64,000 bases of DNA from Otis tarda (Eukaryota > Chordata > Aves > Otidiformes > Otididae). Within the stretch, counting starts at the first letter, position 1. Each line of letters opens with the position of its first letter. The stretch lies in NCBI GenBank assembly GCA_026413225.1, contig CM048555.1:75275785-75339784 (forward strand). The letters are read 5' to 3'. The translations under genes were made by a program, and so were the position numbers. The notes under the pieces are model-generated. The model was not told the DNA's origin, did not search any database, and saw only the letters and a list, made by a program, of their open reading frames with translations. Below, piece after piece: positions 1-13,239 of this stretch.

Positions 1-1439
1 TAACCTATTCTAGACTTGCTTTGCCCAGAACCCTTTGGGTAGGTGAGAGATGTGGGTTTTAAAACCTCAGCTAAAGTAAAGCATTTTGGGATGTTGTATA
101 TAAAATATGGATGGTGCTAAAACTTTCTCTACTTTTTTTTTTTCCCCTGTGGAGCATCTGGTTTCATAGATGGTCTCTGAGGATGCCTACTAGCCACTCA
201 GGCATTGAGGTACTCTAGATTTTGTTTGGCTTGGTACAAAGTTATAAACCACCGTAGCTAAGTGAATTTGTTGATGTTTATGTGGGAGCTTTTCCCAAGT
301 GTAAGGGAGACACCTCACTGCAGAAAGCTCAGAGGTGCTTGTTTAAAAATGCCACAAGTGTGTTGATGGAGTCTGGCTTTGGGAAAACTAGTTAATTCCT
401 TTTTATTGAGTGGGAGACAGTAGTTGTCATTGCAGTGTGCTACAGAACTCTTCAGAGTGCAGTCTAGCAGTTTGTGTTTAGTGTAACAGAGAAGTGATGG
501 CAGGCTGGAAAAGGGATGAAATATTCAAAAAGTAAGGCCGAGTAAACTTTATAGTAGCATGCTGGAGACATGAAGGTCTGTATTTTCAGGTCAGGGAAAA
601 ACCCATCTAATGAAAACAACTGTTAGTAACAGCCTAGAATTTTAGTTGAATATTAATTACAAACCTTTGAATCAGCAATATTTAGACCTAGCTTGAACAT
701 GAGCGTCTGGAGAGCCTACGTCATAAACGTGATGTTGATGATGTCTACTGTGACCAAGACTTAATTTTGTCTTTCCTACCACACAGATACATACTAATGT
801 ATAGCTAAAAAAAAAAACCCACAAGAAAAACCAAACCAAAACAACAACAAAAAACCAAACCCTGCAGCCAAGGTTTATCCTTAAGAGACTGAGATATTTT
901 GCTGTGCCACAAGCCAATAAATCAATTAATCTAAGGTCAACCTTTCGGTTAATACTGAACGTTCCTCACAGACAGAAGCTTTCTGGGGACAATAAGGATG
1001 TGGAGGCAAATGTCCAGTTCCTTCTTTTGCTTGGACATAGCAACTATCACAGACATTCCTTCCACCCAATAGCAGTATTGCTTTAGATTTAGTGAGATGT
1101 TACTGTACCAGTTAATTAACAGCTGAAATCTGGAGGCGTTTTTCTCAGTAGCAATACTTGAAATGGTTAACAAATCCAGTTTTAGCAGAAGTTGATTGTG
1201 CTTGCATGAGAAAATCTCTTCTTACAGTAGATAAACATGATGTGAAAACAGACTTCTCTTGGATAATATAGAGAACCTTGCTGAAGGAAAATATCTTGTT
1301 AAGATACGGAAGAATTCCTGCAAATGGTTTGTGCAGATTAGAATCAGAAACCCATGGTGTGTGAGGGCCCTCTGTAGCGTATCTCATGCAACCTCACCAT
1401 CAAAGCAGAGCTGTTGACAGCACAAGGTCATGCCAGCTC
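1..1439. other. Non-coding AT-rich sequence, no gene seen
   Basis: Intergenic or intronic sequence. An A-rich simple stretch built from runs of A and CAAAA-like units lies at about 807-858. The open frames here are short, lack splice context and resemble no family I know. Confidence 0.6.
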
Positions 1440-1479
1440 TGACTTTCTCTGCCTCATTTTGGAGACCTCCAGGGTACAG

Positions 1480-2205
1480 CTTTTACCGTCTTTCTGGGCA
1501 ACCTGTTCCACTTCTGCACTGCCTACCCTGTAGGTAAAAAGTCTGAGGCAGGTTTGAACATCCCAAGCTGCGACTTTTCTTTTTAACCTCTGTTCTTCTC
1601 TCTGCTGCTGAGGAGAGTTTGATTCTGTGAAGAGTTGTCTCCCGAGGTGACTCACATTCATGTTGCACCCACAGCTGTAATCCCCAAGACCTTTTCGGCA
1701 GGGCTGCAGTCTGTTCCCGGTCTGTACTGATGTGTGGGGTCATTCTGGCCCAGGTCTGCAATTTTCTACTTCCTATGGGTACCCTTCTGTTGGCCCAGTT
1801 CTCTATCAAGGTTTCTTTGAGTTGAAGCTCTACCATATGGTGTATCAATCTCCTTTCCAAGCTTTGCTGAAGATGCATTCTTCTTCCTCCAGTTTACTGA
1901 TGCAGATACCAAACAGTAACAGCTCCTGGGGTTGCTTAGCTTACTACATGCTACCACCCAAGCCACTGATTTCATCTTTTTGGGCTTAGTGGTGCAGCCA
2001 GATTACAACCCATCAAACACCTTTATGCAGCTCATTCTTCATCCCCTTCCAAATGAGACTGCTGTGAGATGCGGGGTGTTTTCCAAACCACAGTCTTTTG
2101 TCACAAGAGGGCACTTGAGTTGGTCAAGCGTGATTTGTCCTTGGTGAATCCATGTTGACCGTACATAAATATCTTCTCCTTCACATGTTTTGGGGCTTCT
2201 GTGTC
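1480..2205 (-). mobile_element. Old, diverged CR1-type LINE fragment, antisense
   Basis: Read on the + strand, this segment follows the reverse complement of the 3' part of a CR1 element in order. It has the GGGCAACCTGTTCCA block near 1496 (the complement of the CR1 segment encoding the HWNRLP-like C-terminus). It then has the TGTACTGATGTGTGGGGTCATTC block near 1722. It ends with the GGTCAAGCGTGATTTGTCCTTGG block near 2128, which is the complement of the reverse transcriptase region. Many substitutions and indels break all frames, so it is much older than the CR1 copies further along. The alignment is from memory of CR1 consensus sequences. The element is certain only in its right-hand half. 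Confidence 0.6.
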
Positions 2206-5200
2206 TTTATACTTTAGTGTGAGATGATTGTTGTATTAGGAAATGCTAAAGTAATCAGTGTGTGTATGTATGATCTCTGGGATATTAAATTCCTTCCTGC
2301 ACCAGTTCCCCTTCAGTACAAAGAAGCAGATTTTTGCTTGGATTTTTTTAGAGGAATTTAGAAAAATAACCTAGAACATTTCTTCTTTGTTTTTATAATA
2401 AAGCAAAATATTTATGCAAACTAAACCATAACTGAAATAAGCAGAATTCATATAGTAAGTCAAAATCTCATGCAGAAAACTGCATGTTAGCACCGAGCAG
2501 CTTCAGGACTGTGGTGTTGTAGCTTGTGATGGTTTGTAAAAGTTTTTGCAGAAAAAGACCACAACAAAAGAGAGAATTTTCTGAAACGTTGCATCCTCAG
2601 GATTTGGAAGAAGATATGGATGTATTAAGTATGTGTTACTGTGTGGGGAAGCATTTTTCTAAAACTTAAAATACAGTCCTGTGTGGTTTGGCTGCCTATT
2701 GTCTTATTCCTACTGAAGTAACCTTGAAAATTAGAGGAAAACAGGAATTATATGAGAAGAGAGAGAACAGAATTTGCCTCTAGCGAAACATGTTTACAGT
2801 AACAGCTGCTCTCAGAGGAACTGCAGGATGTTCATAGAACAGTTTATTTTTAGTTTTTATCTATGTAACTGGTAAAGAATCTTATCAATTGACGTAGATA
2901 TATAGGAACCAAGTGTTAATGTTCTGATGAAGAGCTACATTTTCCCAGCTGAGGGTTTTTGAACAGTTTGTGAATGCTTTTGAAGAGTGAAAGGTAGCAA
3001 TAGCTGACAGAGGTAATCAGGATGGTATTTCCCACATAGTTATTGGGAAGAAGGTTTATTTTGATGCATCATAGGCAGACAGTTACCTTTTGGGGTATTT
3101 GTGTGTTACATCTTATTTTGGTGACCTTGTTTTTCTGTCTTACAGGACAGAAGGTGAGGTGTCACTGACTTAAAGTCAATTCAAGTTTACCGATTTTGAT
3201 AATTTTTTTTAAAGCCTCTGCTTTTTTTTTTTTGTCTGCATGATTTTCTGTTGTGCCTATCTTGTATAAATGCCATCAGCAAAAAGCTAAATCACAGGCA
3301 AGGATCTAAAGTTTTTTATAATTCACTATTTTTTAGAATTCAGCTGAAGCGCTGGCTAGATATGGTTCTGACTGTGCTTCAGAATCAGCGCAGAAAAATA
3401 AAATAAAGTGAGTTGTGTAAGTCTGGTTCTTTGAACTGCACAAAATGTGGATATTTAGCTAAAAGCATTGCTAGTATAGAAACCAACCAACCAAATATAT
3501 GAAGACCTCCTGGACACTGTAGTAGATGCATGGGTGTCCTTGTGGTTGTGCACGTCTCTTGAATTTCCAGTTCCAGCCTTTGCACTACTGGTGAGTTCAT
3601 AAAAGCTATTGTATTGCATTAATCTTTGCCTGCTTTTTCAAACTCAGTAAATCTGCACTACTTTGTCATTACACAATCTAATATTTCTGAGAAGACAAGG
3701 TAAAAAAAGCTCTAAAAGACACAACAGCTCAACAGCAGCTTAAGTTTTGTCTGTTTTTTTTTTCTTTTTTTTTCAGTTTGTATCACCTGAACTTGTGTGA
3801 TGATGCAGCATGATAAAATTTACTTGTGTTCATTCTCTTTTTTTTTGCTGTTAGAGATTAAACTTGTGAATCCTGAGCCTTTTGTCAGCTGTTGAATATA
3901 GGAAAAGCCAGTGCTTGAATAGACATTTCAAATTCTTGTTCATTTTACTCGGAGAACTCTGGAGAGGTTTCAGACTAACAAATATTAGGAGGATGTGTGC
4001 AGTCTCATCTTGGTGACTTTTCATACTGTTTCCATAGTTGCATTTGTTTCCACAGTTGCGTTTAAAGAAGGGTTCTTTTGTCCGTCACTGTGTTTGAGAG
4101 TGCTTTACCCATTTTCTGAGCTTTTTCTGGACAAACAGAGTTTATCTGTAGAAGATTGAGGTGCATTCTTCACAAAGAATATGTAGTACTTTGGTTTTTG
4201 ACTGAATTTTTCCAATGCATGTGAGATTGTTTTAGGCAAAGTCCTATTCACTTTGTCAGCATTGAACGCCAAACTTGGGGTTTTTGGTGTTTTTTTTTTT
4301 TTTTTTTTTTTTTTCCAATCTGCCGTGGACAGAATGTTCCGGGGGTGTGTTTATGCTATCAACTTACAAAAAAGAAACAAATTTGAACATCAGCCTTTGT
4401 TCTTCACACTGAAAACGGAATCTCATGCTTTCTACAAATGTTATGTTATTACATGTTGCTATTATATGTTGCAAAGATATGTACTGACTGCTGACTTTTA
4501 AAGCCTGTATATTTTTAGGTACATATACAGAAAATCAACTTAGATGTTCTAAGTACTATACTTCTCAAATGCAGTGTCAAAGCATATAACGGGTTGAGGA
4601 ACAAAAAGTGTGTGGATTAACAGTTATTTAACAGCTATTTAAATTAAGTTGTGATAAACTGCATGTGAAATAAAAATAAGAACATTCTGAAGTGTCAAAA
4701 TAAGCTGTAGCTTTCATGTATCACTTCCAGCGCCCTGTGCTGAAAGTAAAATAGCTTAATCCACTGTGATTTAAAATATTCGTAAAATATATTATAAAAG
4801 TAAGGTATAGAGGTGTTTGTGTTTTATGCTGTATTTAGGGCTGTATTAGGTTTTGGTGCTGCAATACTTTCCGTTTTCTCCAATAAATCCAGAATGTACA
4901 TTTAGTGCTCTATTGCATATTTGTTGCTTCTGCTTATGACCCTTTTACTATCAGAGTCAATGAAATGAATCACTTGCAGAAGACACCCTAGGGACAAGTT
5001 CTCTATTAAGATGACTTAACAGGTCTTTCATGTCTCTGGGTTGTACAATATGAACAAGTCTAAAGTAATTTTGGGTGGAATTTCTAGATGCAAAGAGTGT
5101 CTGAAATGTCTTTGGTAATCTTTTTCTTTCAAATTTTAACGATTTAGTGTGTTGTAACTATGAGAGAGAGGAAATGTTTGGAATTATTCTAATAAACACT

Positions 5201-5234
5201 TACAGAATTGATGCTTGTAACAGAAGCATGTGGA
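2206..5234. other. Non-coding AT-rich sequence with poly-T tracts
   Basis: No gene or recognisable transposon. It contains several T-rich stretches (about 3219-3232, 3750-3774) and a pure run of 25 T at 4290-4314, which gives rise to a spurious poly-Phe reading frame. Confidence 0.6.
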
Positions 5235-6310
5235 TTAAAGCATGTTGATTGGTTGGTGGATGAGGAATTGGTTGGATGGTCGCATCCAGAGGGTGGTGGT
5301 CAACGACTCAATGTCCTGATGGAGGTCAGTGACAGTTGGTGTCCCTCTGTGGTCTGTATTCGGACCAGCACTGTTTAGTGTCTTCATCAGTGACATATAT
5401 GGTACACCCTCAGCAAATTTCCTGACGACACCAAGCCGTGTGGTGTGGTCAACATGCTGGAGGGAAGGGATGCCATCTAGAGGAACCTGGACAAGGTTGA
5501 GAAGTAGGTTCATGCGAACCTTATGAGGTTCATCAAGGCCAAGTGCAAGGTTTTGCACCTGCACTGGGGCAACCCTCAGTATGAATAGAGGTTAGGGGCT
5601 GAAGGGATGGAGAGCAGCCCTGCGGAGAAGGACGTCGGGGTACTAGTGGATGAAAGGGGCTGGACATGAGCTGGCAATGTGTGCTTGCAGCCCAGAAAGC
5701 CAACTGCACCCTGGGTTTCATCAAATGAAGCGTGGCCAGCAGGTTGAGGAGGAGGGGATTCTGCCCCTCTGCTCTGCTCTGGTGAGACCCCACCTGCAGT
5801 ACTGTGTCCAGCTCTGGAGCCCCCAACACAAGAAGGATGTGGCCCTGTTGGAGGGGGTTCAGAGGAGGCCATGAAGACGATCAGAGGGCTGGAGCGCATT
5901 TCTTATGAAAAAAGGCTGAGGGAATTGGGGTGGTTCACCTTGGACAAGAGAAAGCTCTAGGGAGACCTTATTGTGGCCTTCCAGTACCTAAAGGGTGCTG
6001 ATGAGAAGGATGAGGACAAACTTTTTAGCAGGACCTGTTGCAATAGGACAAGGGGTAATAGTTTTAAACTTAGGAGGAGAGTAGATTTAGACTAGATACA
6101 AGGAAGAAATTTTTTACACTGAGGGTGGCAGAACACTGGCACAGGTTGCCCAGAGAGGTGGTGGATGCCCCATCCCTGGAAACATTCCAGGCCGGGTTGG
6201 ACAGGACTCTGAGCAACCTGATCTGGTTGGAGATGTCCCTGCTTGTTGCAGGGGGGTTGGACTGGGTGGCCTTTAAATGTCCCTTCCAACCCAAACAGTT
6301 CTATGATTCT
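5235..6310 (+). mobile_element. CR1 LINE, 5'-truncated, about 1.1 kb, 3' end intact
   Basis: This is the longest CR1 copy in the window. The sequence follows the last third of the reverse transcriptase and the C-terminal part of ORF2. A recognisable [17 protein letters not shown] stretch is encoded at about 5770-5825, with the usual Arg-Leu-rich segment after it. The short 3' UTR (GGTTGGACTGGGTGGCC, CCCTTCCAACCCAAAC) and an ATTCTATGATTCT-type tail end at 6310. Frameshifts and stops break the reading frame, so it is dead. The 5' truncation is normal for CR1, which is copied from its 3' end. The start is approximate. Confidence 0.93.
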
Positions 6311-8690
6311 AAATTAGTTTTATCTTCAAATTGGTGGTAGGTTATTAGGTGCATATATACAATGACATGTCTCCAGAACTGTGGTTTTTTTTTTTTTTTT
6401 TGCTTATGCTTCAAAAATTGTATTTTTCTGAAACAGACACTATTAATCCATTAAGTTTTTTATCAATGATATACAGCTATAATCAGTTTTTTTGGAAGTG
6501 TCTCCTAATTGCACTGTTATATAAATTTCCTGAATACATTAATATCTCACTTTTCCCCAAAAAGTGTAATGACTTTATATCTGCAGTATTCCTTCATAGG
6601 AGTAATCCATCCTTACAAAGTAGTTTAACAGGAGTCGATTGAATGGATCACAGAAGTTCGACATTGTTTTTAAAGGCCTTAGCCAGTTTCAGATTGGCCT
6701 TGCAATGTTTTGCTTTCTTGCAGCACGTACCAAATATAAATTATATTTGGACAAGGAGGACACAATAACTATGTGCTAGAAATGCTTCAATCAGTAACTG
6801 TTGTAGCTGGTGGTTTTTTTTTTATTATTAAGAAAAAAGCATCTGTCCCTGTAGAGATACAGTTTGCTTGGCCAAAAACGAAGTACTACCGGCATTTCTG
6901 AAGTGCAGTGCAGTTGTGAACAATATTCAGCATTATTGCACTGTAGTTTATGATGGGAAGTAATGAAGACAGTACCATGTTACAGTGCTTCACACTTCCA
7001 ACCGATGCTTTCAGTTGTTTGTAGCTGAGAGGAACAGGACAGATGGGAAGGAACATATTACAAAAGGTAAAAATGCAATGTGGTTAACTTTTCTGAATGG
7101 GAGAAAAAAAATCACTGAAAGTAATACATTTTTGAGGTCTTTTCTGGAAAAAAACTGCTCCAGCAGGCACAAGTCAATGACACGTTTGCCAGCAGAAGAC
7201 AGTTGAGTTAGTGTGGCTGTCAACAGAAGAGAAGACAGTATATCTTTTGTCTTCAAGAAGAAACACTGTCCTTTGGAACAACTGTGAGAGGATCGATATC
7301 AAACAGTCAGGGCCTTTTTTACTGCTTTGCTCCTTTTTTTTTTGTACACTGAGAGAGTTGATGCTGTGAGAGAGCAAAGTTCTAATCATTGCAGAAATAG
7401 CAAACAGATTTTAAACTGGTCTCCTCCAAGTTTTCTCATGACTTGGAAATTCAGTTTCCCTTGTTGGCCAAGTGAGTATTATCAGACTAATGTTTGAACA
7501 TAAGTGTTTCTTTAAGAGTTTTTTTTTTAATGTATCACATATAGGCATCTGGAGTTCAAAGTTTCACCATCTTTAAAAAAATAATTTGAAATATCTCTCT
7601 AGGGATAATTATACCTGAGTAAAATATCTTTGCTGCTCTTATGTAACTGCATTTAAAGGAAATAAATAAAAACTTTACATTTGACTTTGCTGTGTTCAAA
7701 TGAGCTCCAGTCAGTCCTAATATATGGGCATTGATGCAATGTTTATATTTTTTAATATATATTTGATGTCTTAGGCCATTATAAAGGGACTAGTTTTATT
7801 TTCATTTGTATCAGTCTCTTTAGGGACTTTAGTATCTGACTCGATTAAGGGCTGGGGAAAAAGGTGTCATCTTCAGCTTGCCACTGTCAAACTGGAGTCA
7901 ATGCATGAGGAGGAGACATCACGCTATCCCAGGTCAGAGGAACACTGGCTGTCCTCAGCGCTCTTTTTACATCTGTGATGTAAAAGGTGGTACTCGTGTG
8001 TTTTTTGATTTATTTTCTTCCTTTTTATTTTTTTTTTCTTCAGACTAAAAACTTTAAAACAGTTGGACAGTAAGGGGACTGTAAATTATTCTAAATCAGA
8101 GGCGTACAGGCAGAATCGCTTGAACCTCATTTTGTTAGGTATGGTGCTCAATTTTAAGCTTGTGTAATAAATATGTGATCACTGAAAAATGCACTATACT
8201 GGACATACTGGAGTGGAAGTCTGCTATCATTACTGGTAGAAAAAGGAGGGGAGTTGCTCTTAGAGTGATGATTTTTCATAAATGAGTAAAATTGTTTTTC
8301 CTCTGAGATTTTACTTTGTGGAGTTTCATGTAGGTTTTAGTACTGAAAACTAAAAGTAGTGCAAGTAATTTGAGGTTTGTGGTTTGATATGGTGTTTTTT
8401 GTTTTTTTTTTTTTTTTTTTTTTCTTTTCCAAAGGTAGGAGTATTTGATCTTTGTCAGTTACAATTTTAGATACCAAGGGAATAAGTCTCCATCATGTTT
8501 CTGGGAAATTCCGTGGTTTTCCCAGTGACCTGTTCACATTTGCACCTTGAGCTTATGAGGCTGCTGCTCAGCAGCATTACGGCAGGATGTTCTTGGGCAG
8601 GCAAAGTGTCACTGGTTTCAGTGGACTGAAGATTTGTTTCAGTGTGACCACAGGAAATTTGCTATATGCAGAACAGCACCATGACATCCT
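6311..8690. other. Non-coding AT-rich sequence
   Basis: No gene seen. It holds poly-T runs at 6385-6401 and 8402-8423 and scattered A/T-rich simple sequence. Confidence 0.6.
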
Positions 8691-8943
8691 CTCCTGTGAG
8701 CACAGGCTGAGAGAGTTGGGGCTGTTCAGCCTGGAGAAGAGGAGGCTCTAGGGAGACCTTGTAGCAGCCTTCCAGTACCTAAAAGGGGCCGACAGGAAAG
8801 ATGGGGGGAAACTCTTCAGTAAGGCTTGTTGTGACAGGACTAGGGATAATGGTTTTAAAACAGAGGGAGGTAGATTCAGATTAGATATTAGGAAAAATTT
8901 TTTTACAATGAGAGTGGTGGAACACAGGTTGCCCAGAGAGGTG
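8691..8943 (+). mobile_element. CR1 LINE internal fragment lacking its 3' end
   Basis: It begins at the CR1 segment CTCCTGTGAGCACAGGCTGAG, runs through GGGCTGTTCAGCCTGGAGAAG and TTTTAAAACAGAGGGAGG, and stops abruptly inside the conserved GTTGCCCAGAGAGGTGGTGG block at 8943. The last roughly 160 bp and the ATTCTATG tail expected of a CR1 are missing. A small deletion also removes part of the segment encoding HWHRLP. Because CR1 inserts from its 3' end, loss of that end implies a later deletion or rearrangement. Confidence 0.9.
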
Positions 8944-9141
8944 CCAAAACTTACCTTTTCATTAGCCCCTTTGCAAGGAATGTGATGTAGGTGTGTAAGG
9001 TGTGCGTGTGGATGAGATGGCAGATGTTGGGAGGAAATCTGTCATAAATACTTAGAAAAACTCTGAACAAGCCAAACCATAACCTTCTCTTTGATTATCC
9101 AGACAGATAGAGCTACTTTTAGGTTCCCTTGGTAATCTGTG

Positions 9142-9712
9142 TGTTGTGGTTTAGCCCTGGTCACCGCACAGTTTCTTGCTTACCTTCCCCTTCACCAGCG
9201 GGATGGGAGAGAGAATTGGTAAGAAAGGAAAACTCGTGGGTTGAGATGAAGGCAGGTTACTAGAATAGCAAAGGAAAATGACAATAATAACAAAATATAA
9301 AGATACTAAAATATACAAAATGAACAATGCATGATTTCTCACCACCCGATGTCCCAATGACCGATGTAGCCCATCCAGAGCAGCGATCACGGAAGTGAGA
9401 CCAAGCAGCAAGCAAAGGAGCGAAAGGGAGAGAGCAAGGGATGCCAGAGATGCCCTGCCCTGGGCAACCCCCACTTACATACTGAACGTGACGTTTACGG
9501 CATGGTATACTCTCTTTGGCCAGTTTGGGTCAATTATTCTCTCCCAGCTTTCTGCACCTGCACATTAGCGAGACCTGGGAAGCTGGACAGTGTCCTGAGT
9601 CTCATAAACAACAACTCATATCATCAGGGTGTTTATCGACATTCTTCACAAAATCCAAAACACACCGGCTACTGACAGCAAAATTAACTCCATCCCTGCT
9701 GAAACCAGGATA
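9142..9712 (-). mobile_element. Solo LTR of an avian endogenous retrovirus, minus strand
   Basis: On the + strand it opens with TGTTGTGGTTTAG and closes with GAAACCAGGATA. Read on the minus strand this is an LTR starting (T)ATCCTGGTTTC and ending CTAAACCACAACA, a type I know from many bird genomes. The motif CTCGTGGGTTGAGAT at about 9234 and the block around 9473-9484 (a decayed TATA box, TATGTAA on the minus strand, before a G-run) fit the same family. No internal retroviral sequence lies next to it, so it is a solo LTR left by recombination. The flanks (CTGTG left, GTATG right) match poorly, so the target duplication has decayed. A 107-codon hydrophobic frame inside it is fortuitous. Confidence 0.82.
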
Positions 9713-10521
9713 GTATGGAAACAACAAATTATCAGTGTGTGCTCTGAAATAATAAATGCTCTATGACAATAGACTTCTGAATTTCGTGGAGATGTTCACA
9801 GAGGATTAGCCTGAAAGACTTCAGTTAGGTTGTGGTTGGAGCTGCACAAATGTATCCAAGATACGAAGACCATATAAATGTTGTCGTAATGTCAAAAATT
9901 TAGAATTCTGAAACTGGTCCGTACCTCTTTGGAAGACAGAGCAGATCCGAAGTAATAGTTCAGTTTGAGTATATGAAACTCCGTAAGTTACTTTATTACA
10001 TAAAAGCAAATTACTTAGATCACTTGCCGGAGTCTTCACGGTGTTTGCCAAAATGACGAGAGTATAGTCAGCATAACTCTAGACATTGTCTGAGCAAATC
10101 GTAGATTGTATGAAGTTACATTGGTCTGGCCTGTGCTCTAGGAGTCCTGCAACTTCTGATCAGCAGCAGTCCTTTTGCTTACCTGTAGCAATAAATGGGC
10201 AGTTGTTTAATAGCAAAAAACTTTTCTGTTCTTCTAGAAAGCACAGTGTGTCACAGAGCAGCAGGGGTTTTGCGCCAGTTTGCCTTCTGCTTATCTGCTA
10301 ATTAATTCTTGCAGCTCCTCCTTGGTTATCTCAGGTGCAACCTCAGAGCAATAAAGCTACTCTGCTTCTGAGTCTGTTAGGGGTAATTTGTATTGTAAGG
10401 GTTGTAATGAGACTGCCTCAGATACAGTGATTGCCAAGTTATTTTAGGTCTTAAAACAATGACATACTTTCTTGTACACTTGTTGTTATATCAGGAGGTT
10501 ATAATTATTTTCCTCTATGTC
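9713..10521. other. Non-coding sequence, nothing recognised
   Basis: No gene, repeat or motif cluster that I can support. Confidence 0.55.
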
Positions 10522-10735
10522 AGGAAAATTTTTTTTACACTGAGGGTGGTGGAACACTGGCACAGGTTGCCCAGAGAGGTGGTGGATGCCCCATCCCTGG
10601 AAACATTCCAGGCCAGGCTGGACGGGGCTCTGAGCAACTGGATCTGGTTGGATCTCCTTGCAGGGGGGTTGGACTGGATGGACTTTAAAGGTCCCTTCCA
10701 ACCCAAACCGTTCTATGATTCTATGATTTTATGAT
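10522..10735 (+). mobile_element. Short 5'-truncated CR1 LINE
   Basis: Only the last 210 bp are present: the segment encoding FFTLRVVEHWHRLPREVVDAP, the 3' UTR with CAGGGGGGTTGGACTGGATGG, and a tail with three ATTCTATG-like units (10711-10735). A short deletion after GATCTGGTTGGA removes about 14 bp of the usual GAGATGTCCCTGCT block. The C-terminal coding remnant is still open, which suggests a fairly young insertion. Confidence 0.93.
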
Positions 10736-12748
10736 ATATTTGAGAATTAAAACAAAAAAATGCTGTGTGTGGAGGAGGGGAGGTTGCTGGTTTCAATATA
10801 TTTTCTTTATTGCTGCTTTTAGAACAAAGAACCTTTGTATGAACTTTCTTTGACTACTTTAGCAAAAAGGTTGGAGCAGATGCATTAAATGAGTGCCAAC
10901 ATTTTCTCATTGTAATTCTGTGACTGGTTGTTCCAGGTTATTTTGGAATCATTAATTGTTCATTCTAATTTAACTTTCAGAGGAAGCAGCAGATATGACA
11001 GTTCAAATTCAATAAACAGATCCTTCTTTTAAGCAAATATTTTCAGAGGAGAAAAGCTTTCTATGCTTTGTATTCCAGTATTCAGTAAGAACCAATATTC
11101 AGTATCCCCTCTAATTCTTTAAATCATTTTTCCATATTTATTAGTTTCTTCCTGAAGTTTTTTTAAAACAGTTATGTTTATCCTGATTATTTGCTCTTGA
11201 CATTTTCATTTTCTGAATGTTGTAAATTGACTTTACATAGAAGTGTTTTGTTTTTTTTTTAATATCATTTTTGCTGAATCTTTTCCGGTATGTTATATTT
11301 TAAAGATCTTGAGTAGCGATTCCAAAACCCAGTAATAAGAACAGCTGTAGTCTTTATAACTTTAAACAAAAAGGTTTTTTTAAGGACCAGAGTTTGATGG
11401 AAAGCCAAGCATAATGCACAAACTAATAGTTGATACAATACACATGTTCAGAACTTCTTGTCTTTATAGGGTGTGGATTTGTCATTCTTGTAGTTAACTT
11501 ATTGTTGTCCACTTTCAGCTGTAGAAACTTCTGAGAAATTAGTGTTTAACTTCTCTGTTTTGTGATCTCATTTCTTTAACCTCGATAATCATAAAGCAGC
11601 ATTAGTGGGAACAGTCTAGATTAATTGATGCACATTTCTTTTAATTACATAGAATTTTTACAGTTACAGTTATGTTTTATATGGATGCTTTGTTCTTTTC
11701 TGTTGTCCATTTAAGGAACTTGAAGGCAATTCCTTATTTCACTATAGGAAAGCCCTTTTCTGAAATTCACTATAAATTTGCCTTTGGTTTAAATTTCAGT
11801 TTTGCAATGGAACTGAAGCACTTTCCCATTAATTCTGTATTAATTATTTAAGACTGTCTATTAAGTGATGTGGTACCTCAAATGATCGTGTATTTCCATA
11901 ATGGTTGTCCAGGTGTATTTACAGGTTAATGTGTACTTTATAACTACACTGCCTGGTACTAAGGAGATTATTGATTGTTATTCACATAATTTCTGGAAGC
12001 TGTATTTCTGACTTGTTTGGAAAACTAAACTTTGAAGGGAATTGCTCACAGAAGGGAAACAAGTAGTACAAAATGAATATTGATGTGAAAAGCAACCATG
12101 TAAGTTCTTTGCTTTTCTTTTAGATACTTTGGTTTCTGTCCGATCTTTGAGTAGCAGGTATGAATCTTGAAACTATCATGTGTATGAATCAACTGGTCTA
12201 ATGTCAAAGTCAGAATGTCTCTGGATTTAAATAACCAGTAAGATTTTCTTGAAATGCCTATTGCATAAACCCACTAGGAAATTTATAATGAAGATATTTG
12301 AAGATTAGATCCTTTATGCACATACATATATTAAAAAAAATAGAAAATCAGATTATTTTAGATTAAGACATTAACAACTGATAAGTAATAAGTATTTTCA
12401 GCCTACTTTTAGTTCATGGCAAACCTGAGGTAAGGTGAATTAGTCGAGAATCTTATTTCCATTACTTCTGAATTTTTAATTGAATATCCCATCATTCAGG
12501 CCATACTTATCAGCTGAACTGCTTTTTAAAGTGATGTTTGATTGACATGTGACAATTATCCTTATTACTGCCTGGTGTCATCCACAAACAGGATGTGTGC
12601 ACAAACAGGATGTGATCTGAGCAAAGGCAGTTTGCAGAATTGAAGTAGGAATATTTTATAAAGTAATTAAATATTAACCTTTTTTCACTTTGCATATATT
12701 ATCTTTATTGTATGCATCTTATCCAGCTTTATTGGCAAATAGGATTTC
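10736..12748. other. Non-coding AT-rich sequence
   Basis: No gene or transposon recognised. The base composition is strongly AT-rich throughout, with short A and T runs only. Confidence 0.55.
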
Positions 12749-12954
12749 AAAAATCATAGAATGGTTTGGGTTAGAAGGGACCTTAAAGATCACCTGATTC
12801 CATCCCCCTGCCCTGGGCAGGGGCACCTTCCACCAGATCAGGTCACTCAAAGCCCCGCCCAGCCTGACCTTGAACACTTCCAGGGATGGGGCATCCACAG
12901 CTTCTCTGAACAACCTGTGCCAGTGCCTCACCACCCTCACAGTGAAGAAAACAA
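12749..12954 (-). mobile_element. Short CR1 LINE, minus strand, different subfamily
   Basis: On the + strand it begins with the complement of the CR1 tail (AAATCATAGAATGGTTTGGG) and runs through TTAGAAGGGACCTTAAAGATCACC. It ends at the complement of the VVRHWHRL segment near 12950. The block CCCCCTGCCCTGGGCAGGGGCACC differs from the GATGTCCCTGCT version in the plus-strand copies, so this is a separate CR1 subfamily. It is one of the few CR1s in the window in this orientation. Confidence 0.9.
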
Positions 12955-13239
12955 AATTGATCACTTTTAAACAATAAATTAATTTTGGCATGTGGGTGCA
13001 ATTTTTTACAGTTAAGAGATAATTATCTATTCCTTCCTTCCATTATCTTCAGACAATAACTTCTGTTTCTGCAAAACTTGGATACAAAGGGTATTACTTC
13101 TAAAAATGTTACATAAAGATAGAGAACAGCTAAGTAGTGTTAGTTTAAAAAGTTTTACTTCATCACAAACCCCTTTGTTTTGCATACAGTATTTGTTACA
13201 TTTGATGGAAGTCAAGTTTGAAAGGGATTATTTTTTGAA

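Noticed and set aside
9151..9474. 107-codon hydrophobic minus-strand frame resembling a membrane protein
   Set aside because: It lies inside the minus-strand solo LTR. The hydrophobic stretch comes from its AT-rich segment.
9137..9717. Target site duplication for the minus-strand LTR (CTGTG / GTATG)
   Set aside because: Only three of five positions match, too weak to annotate.
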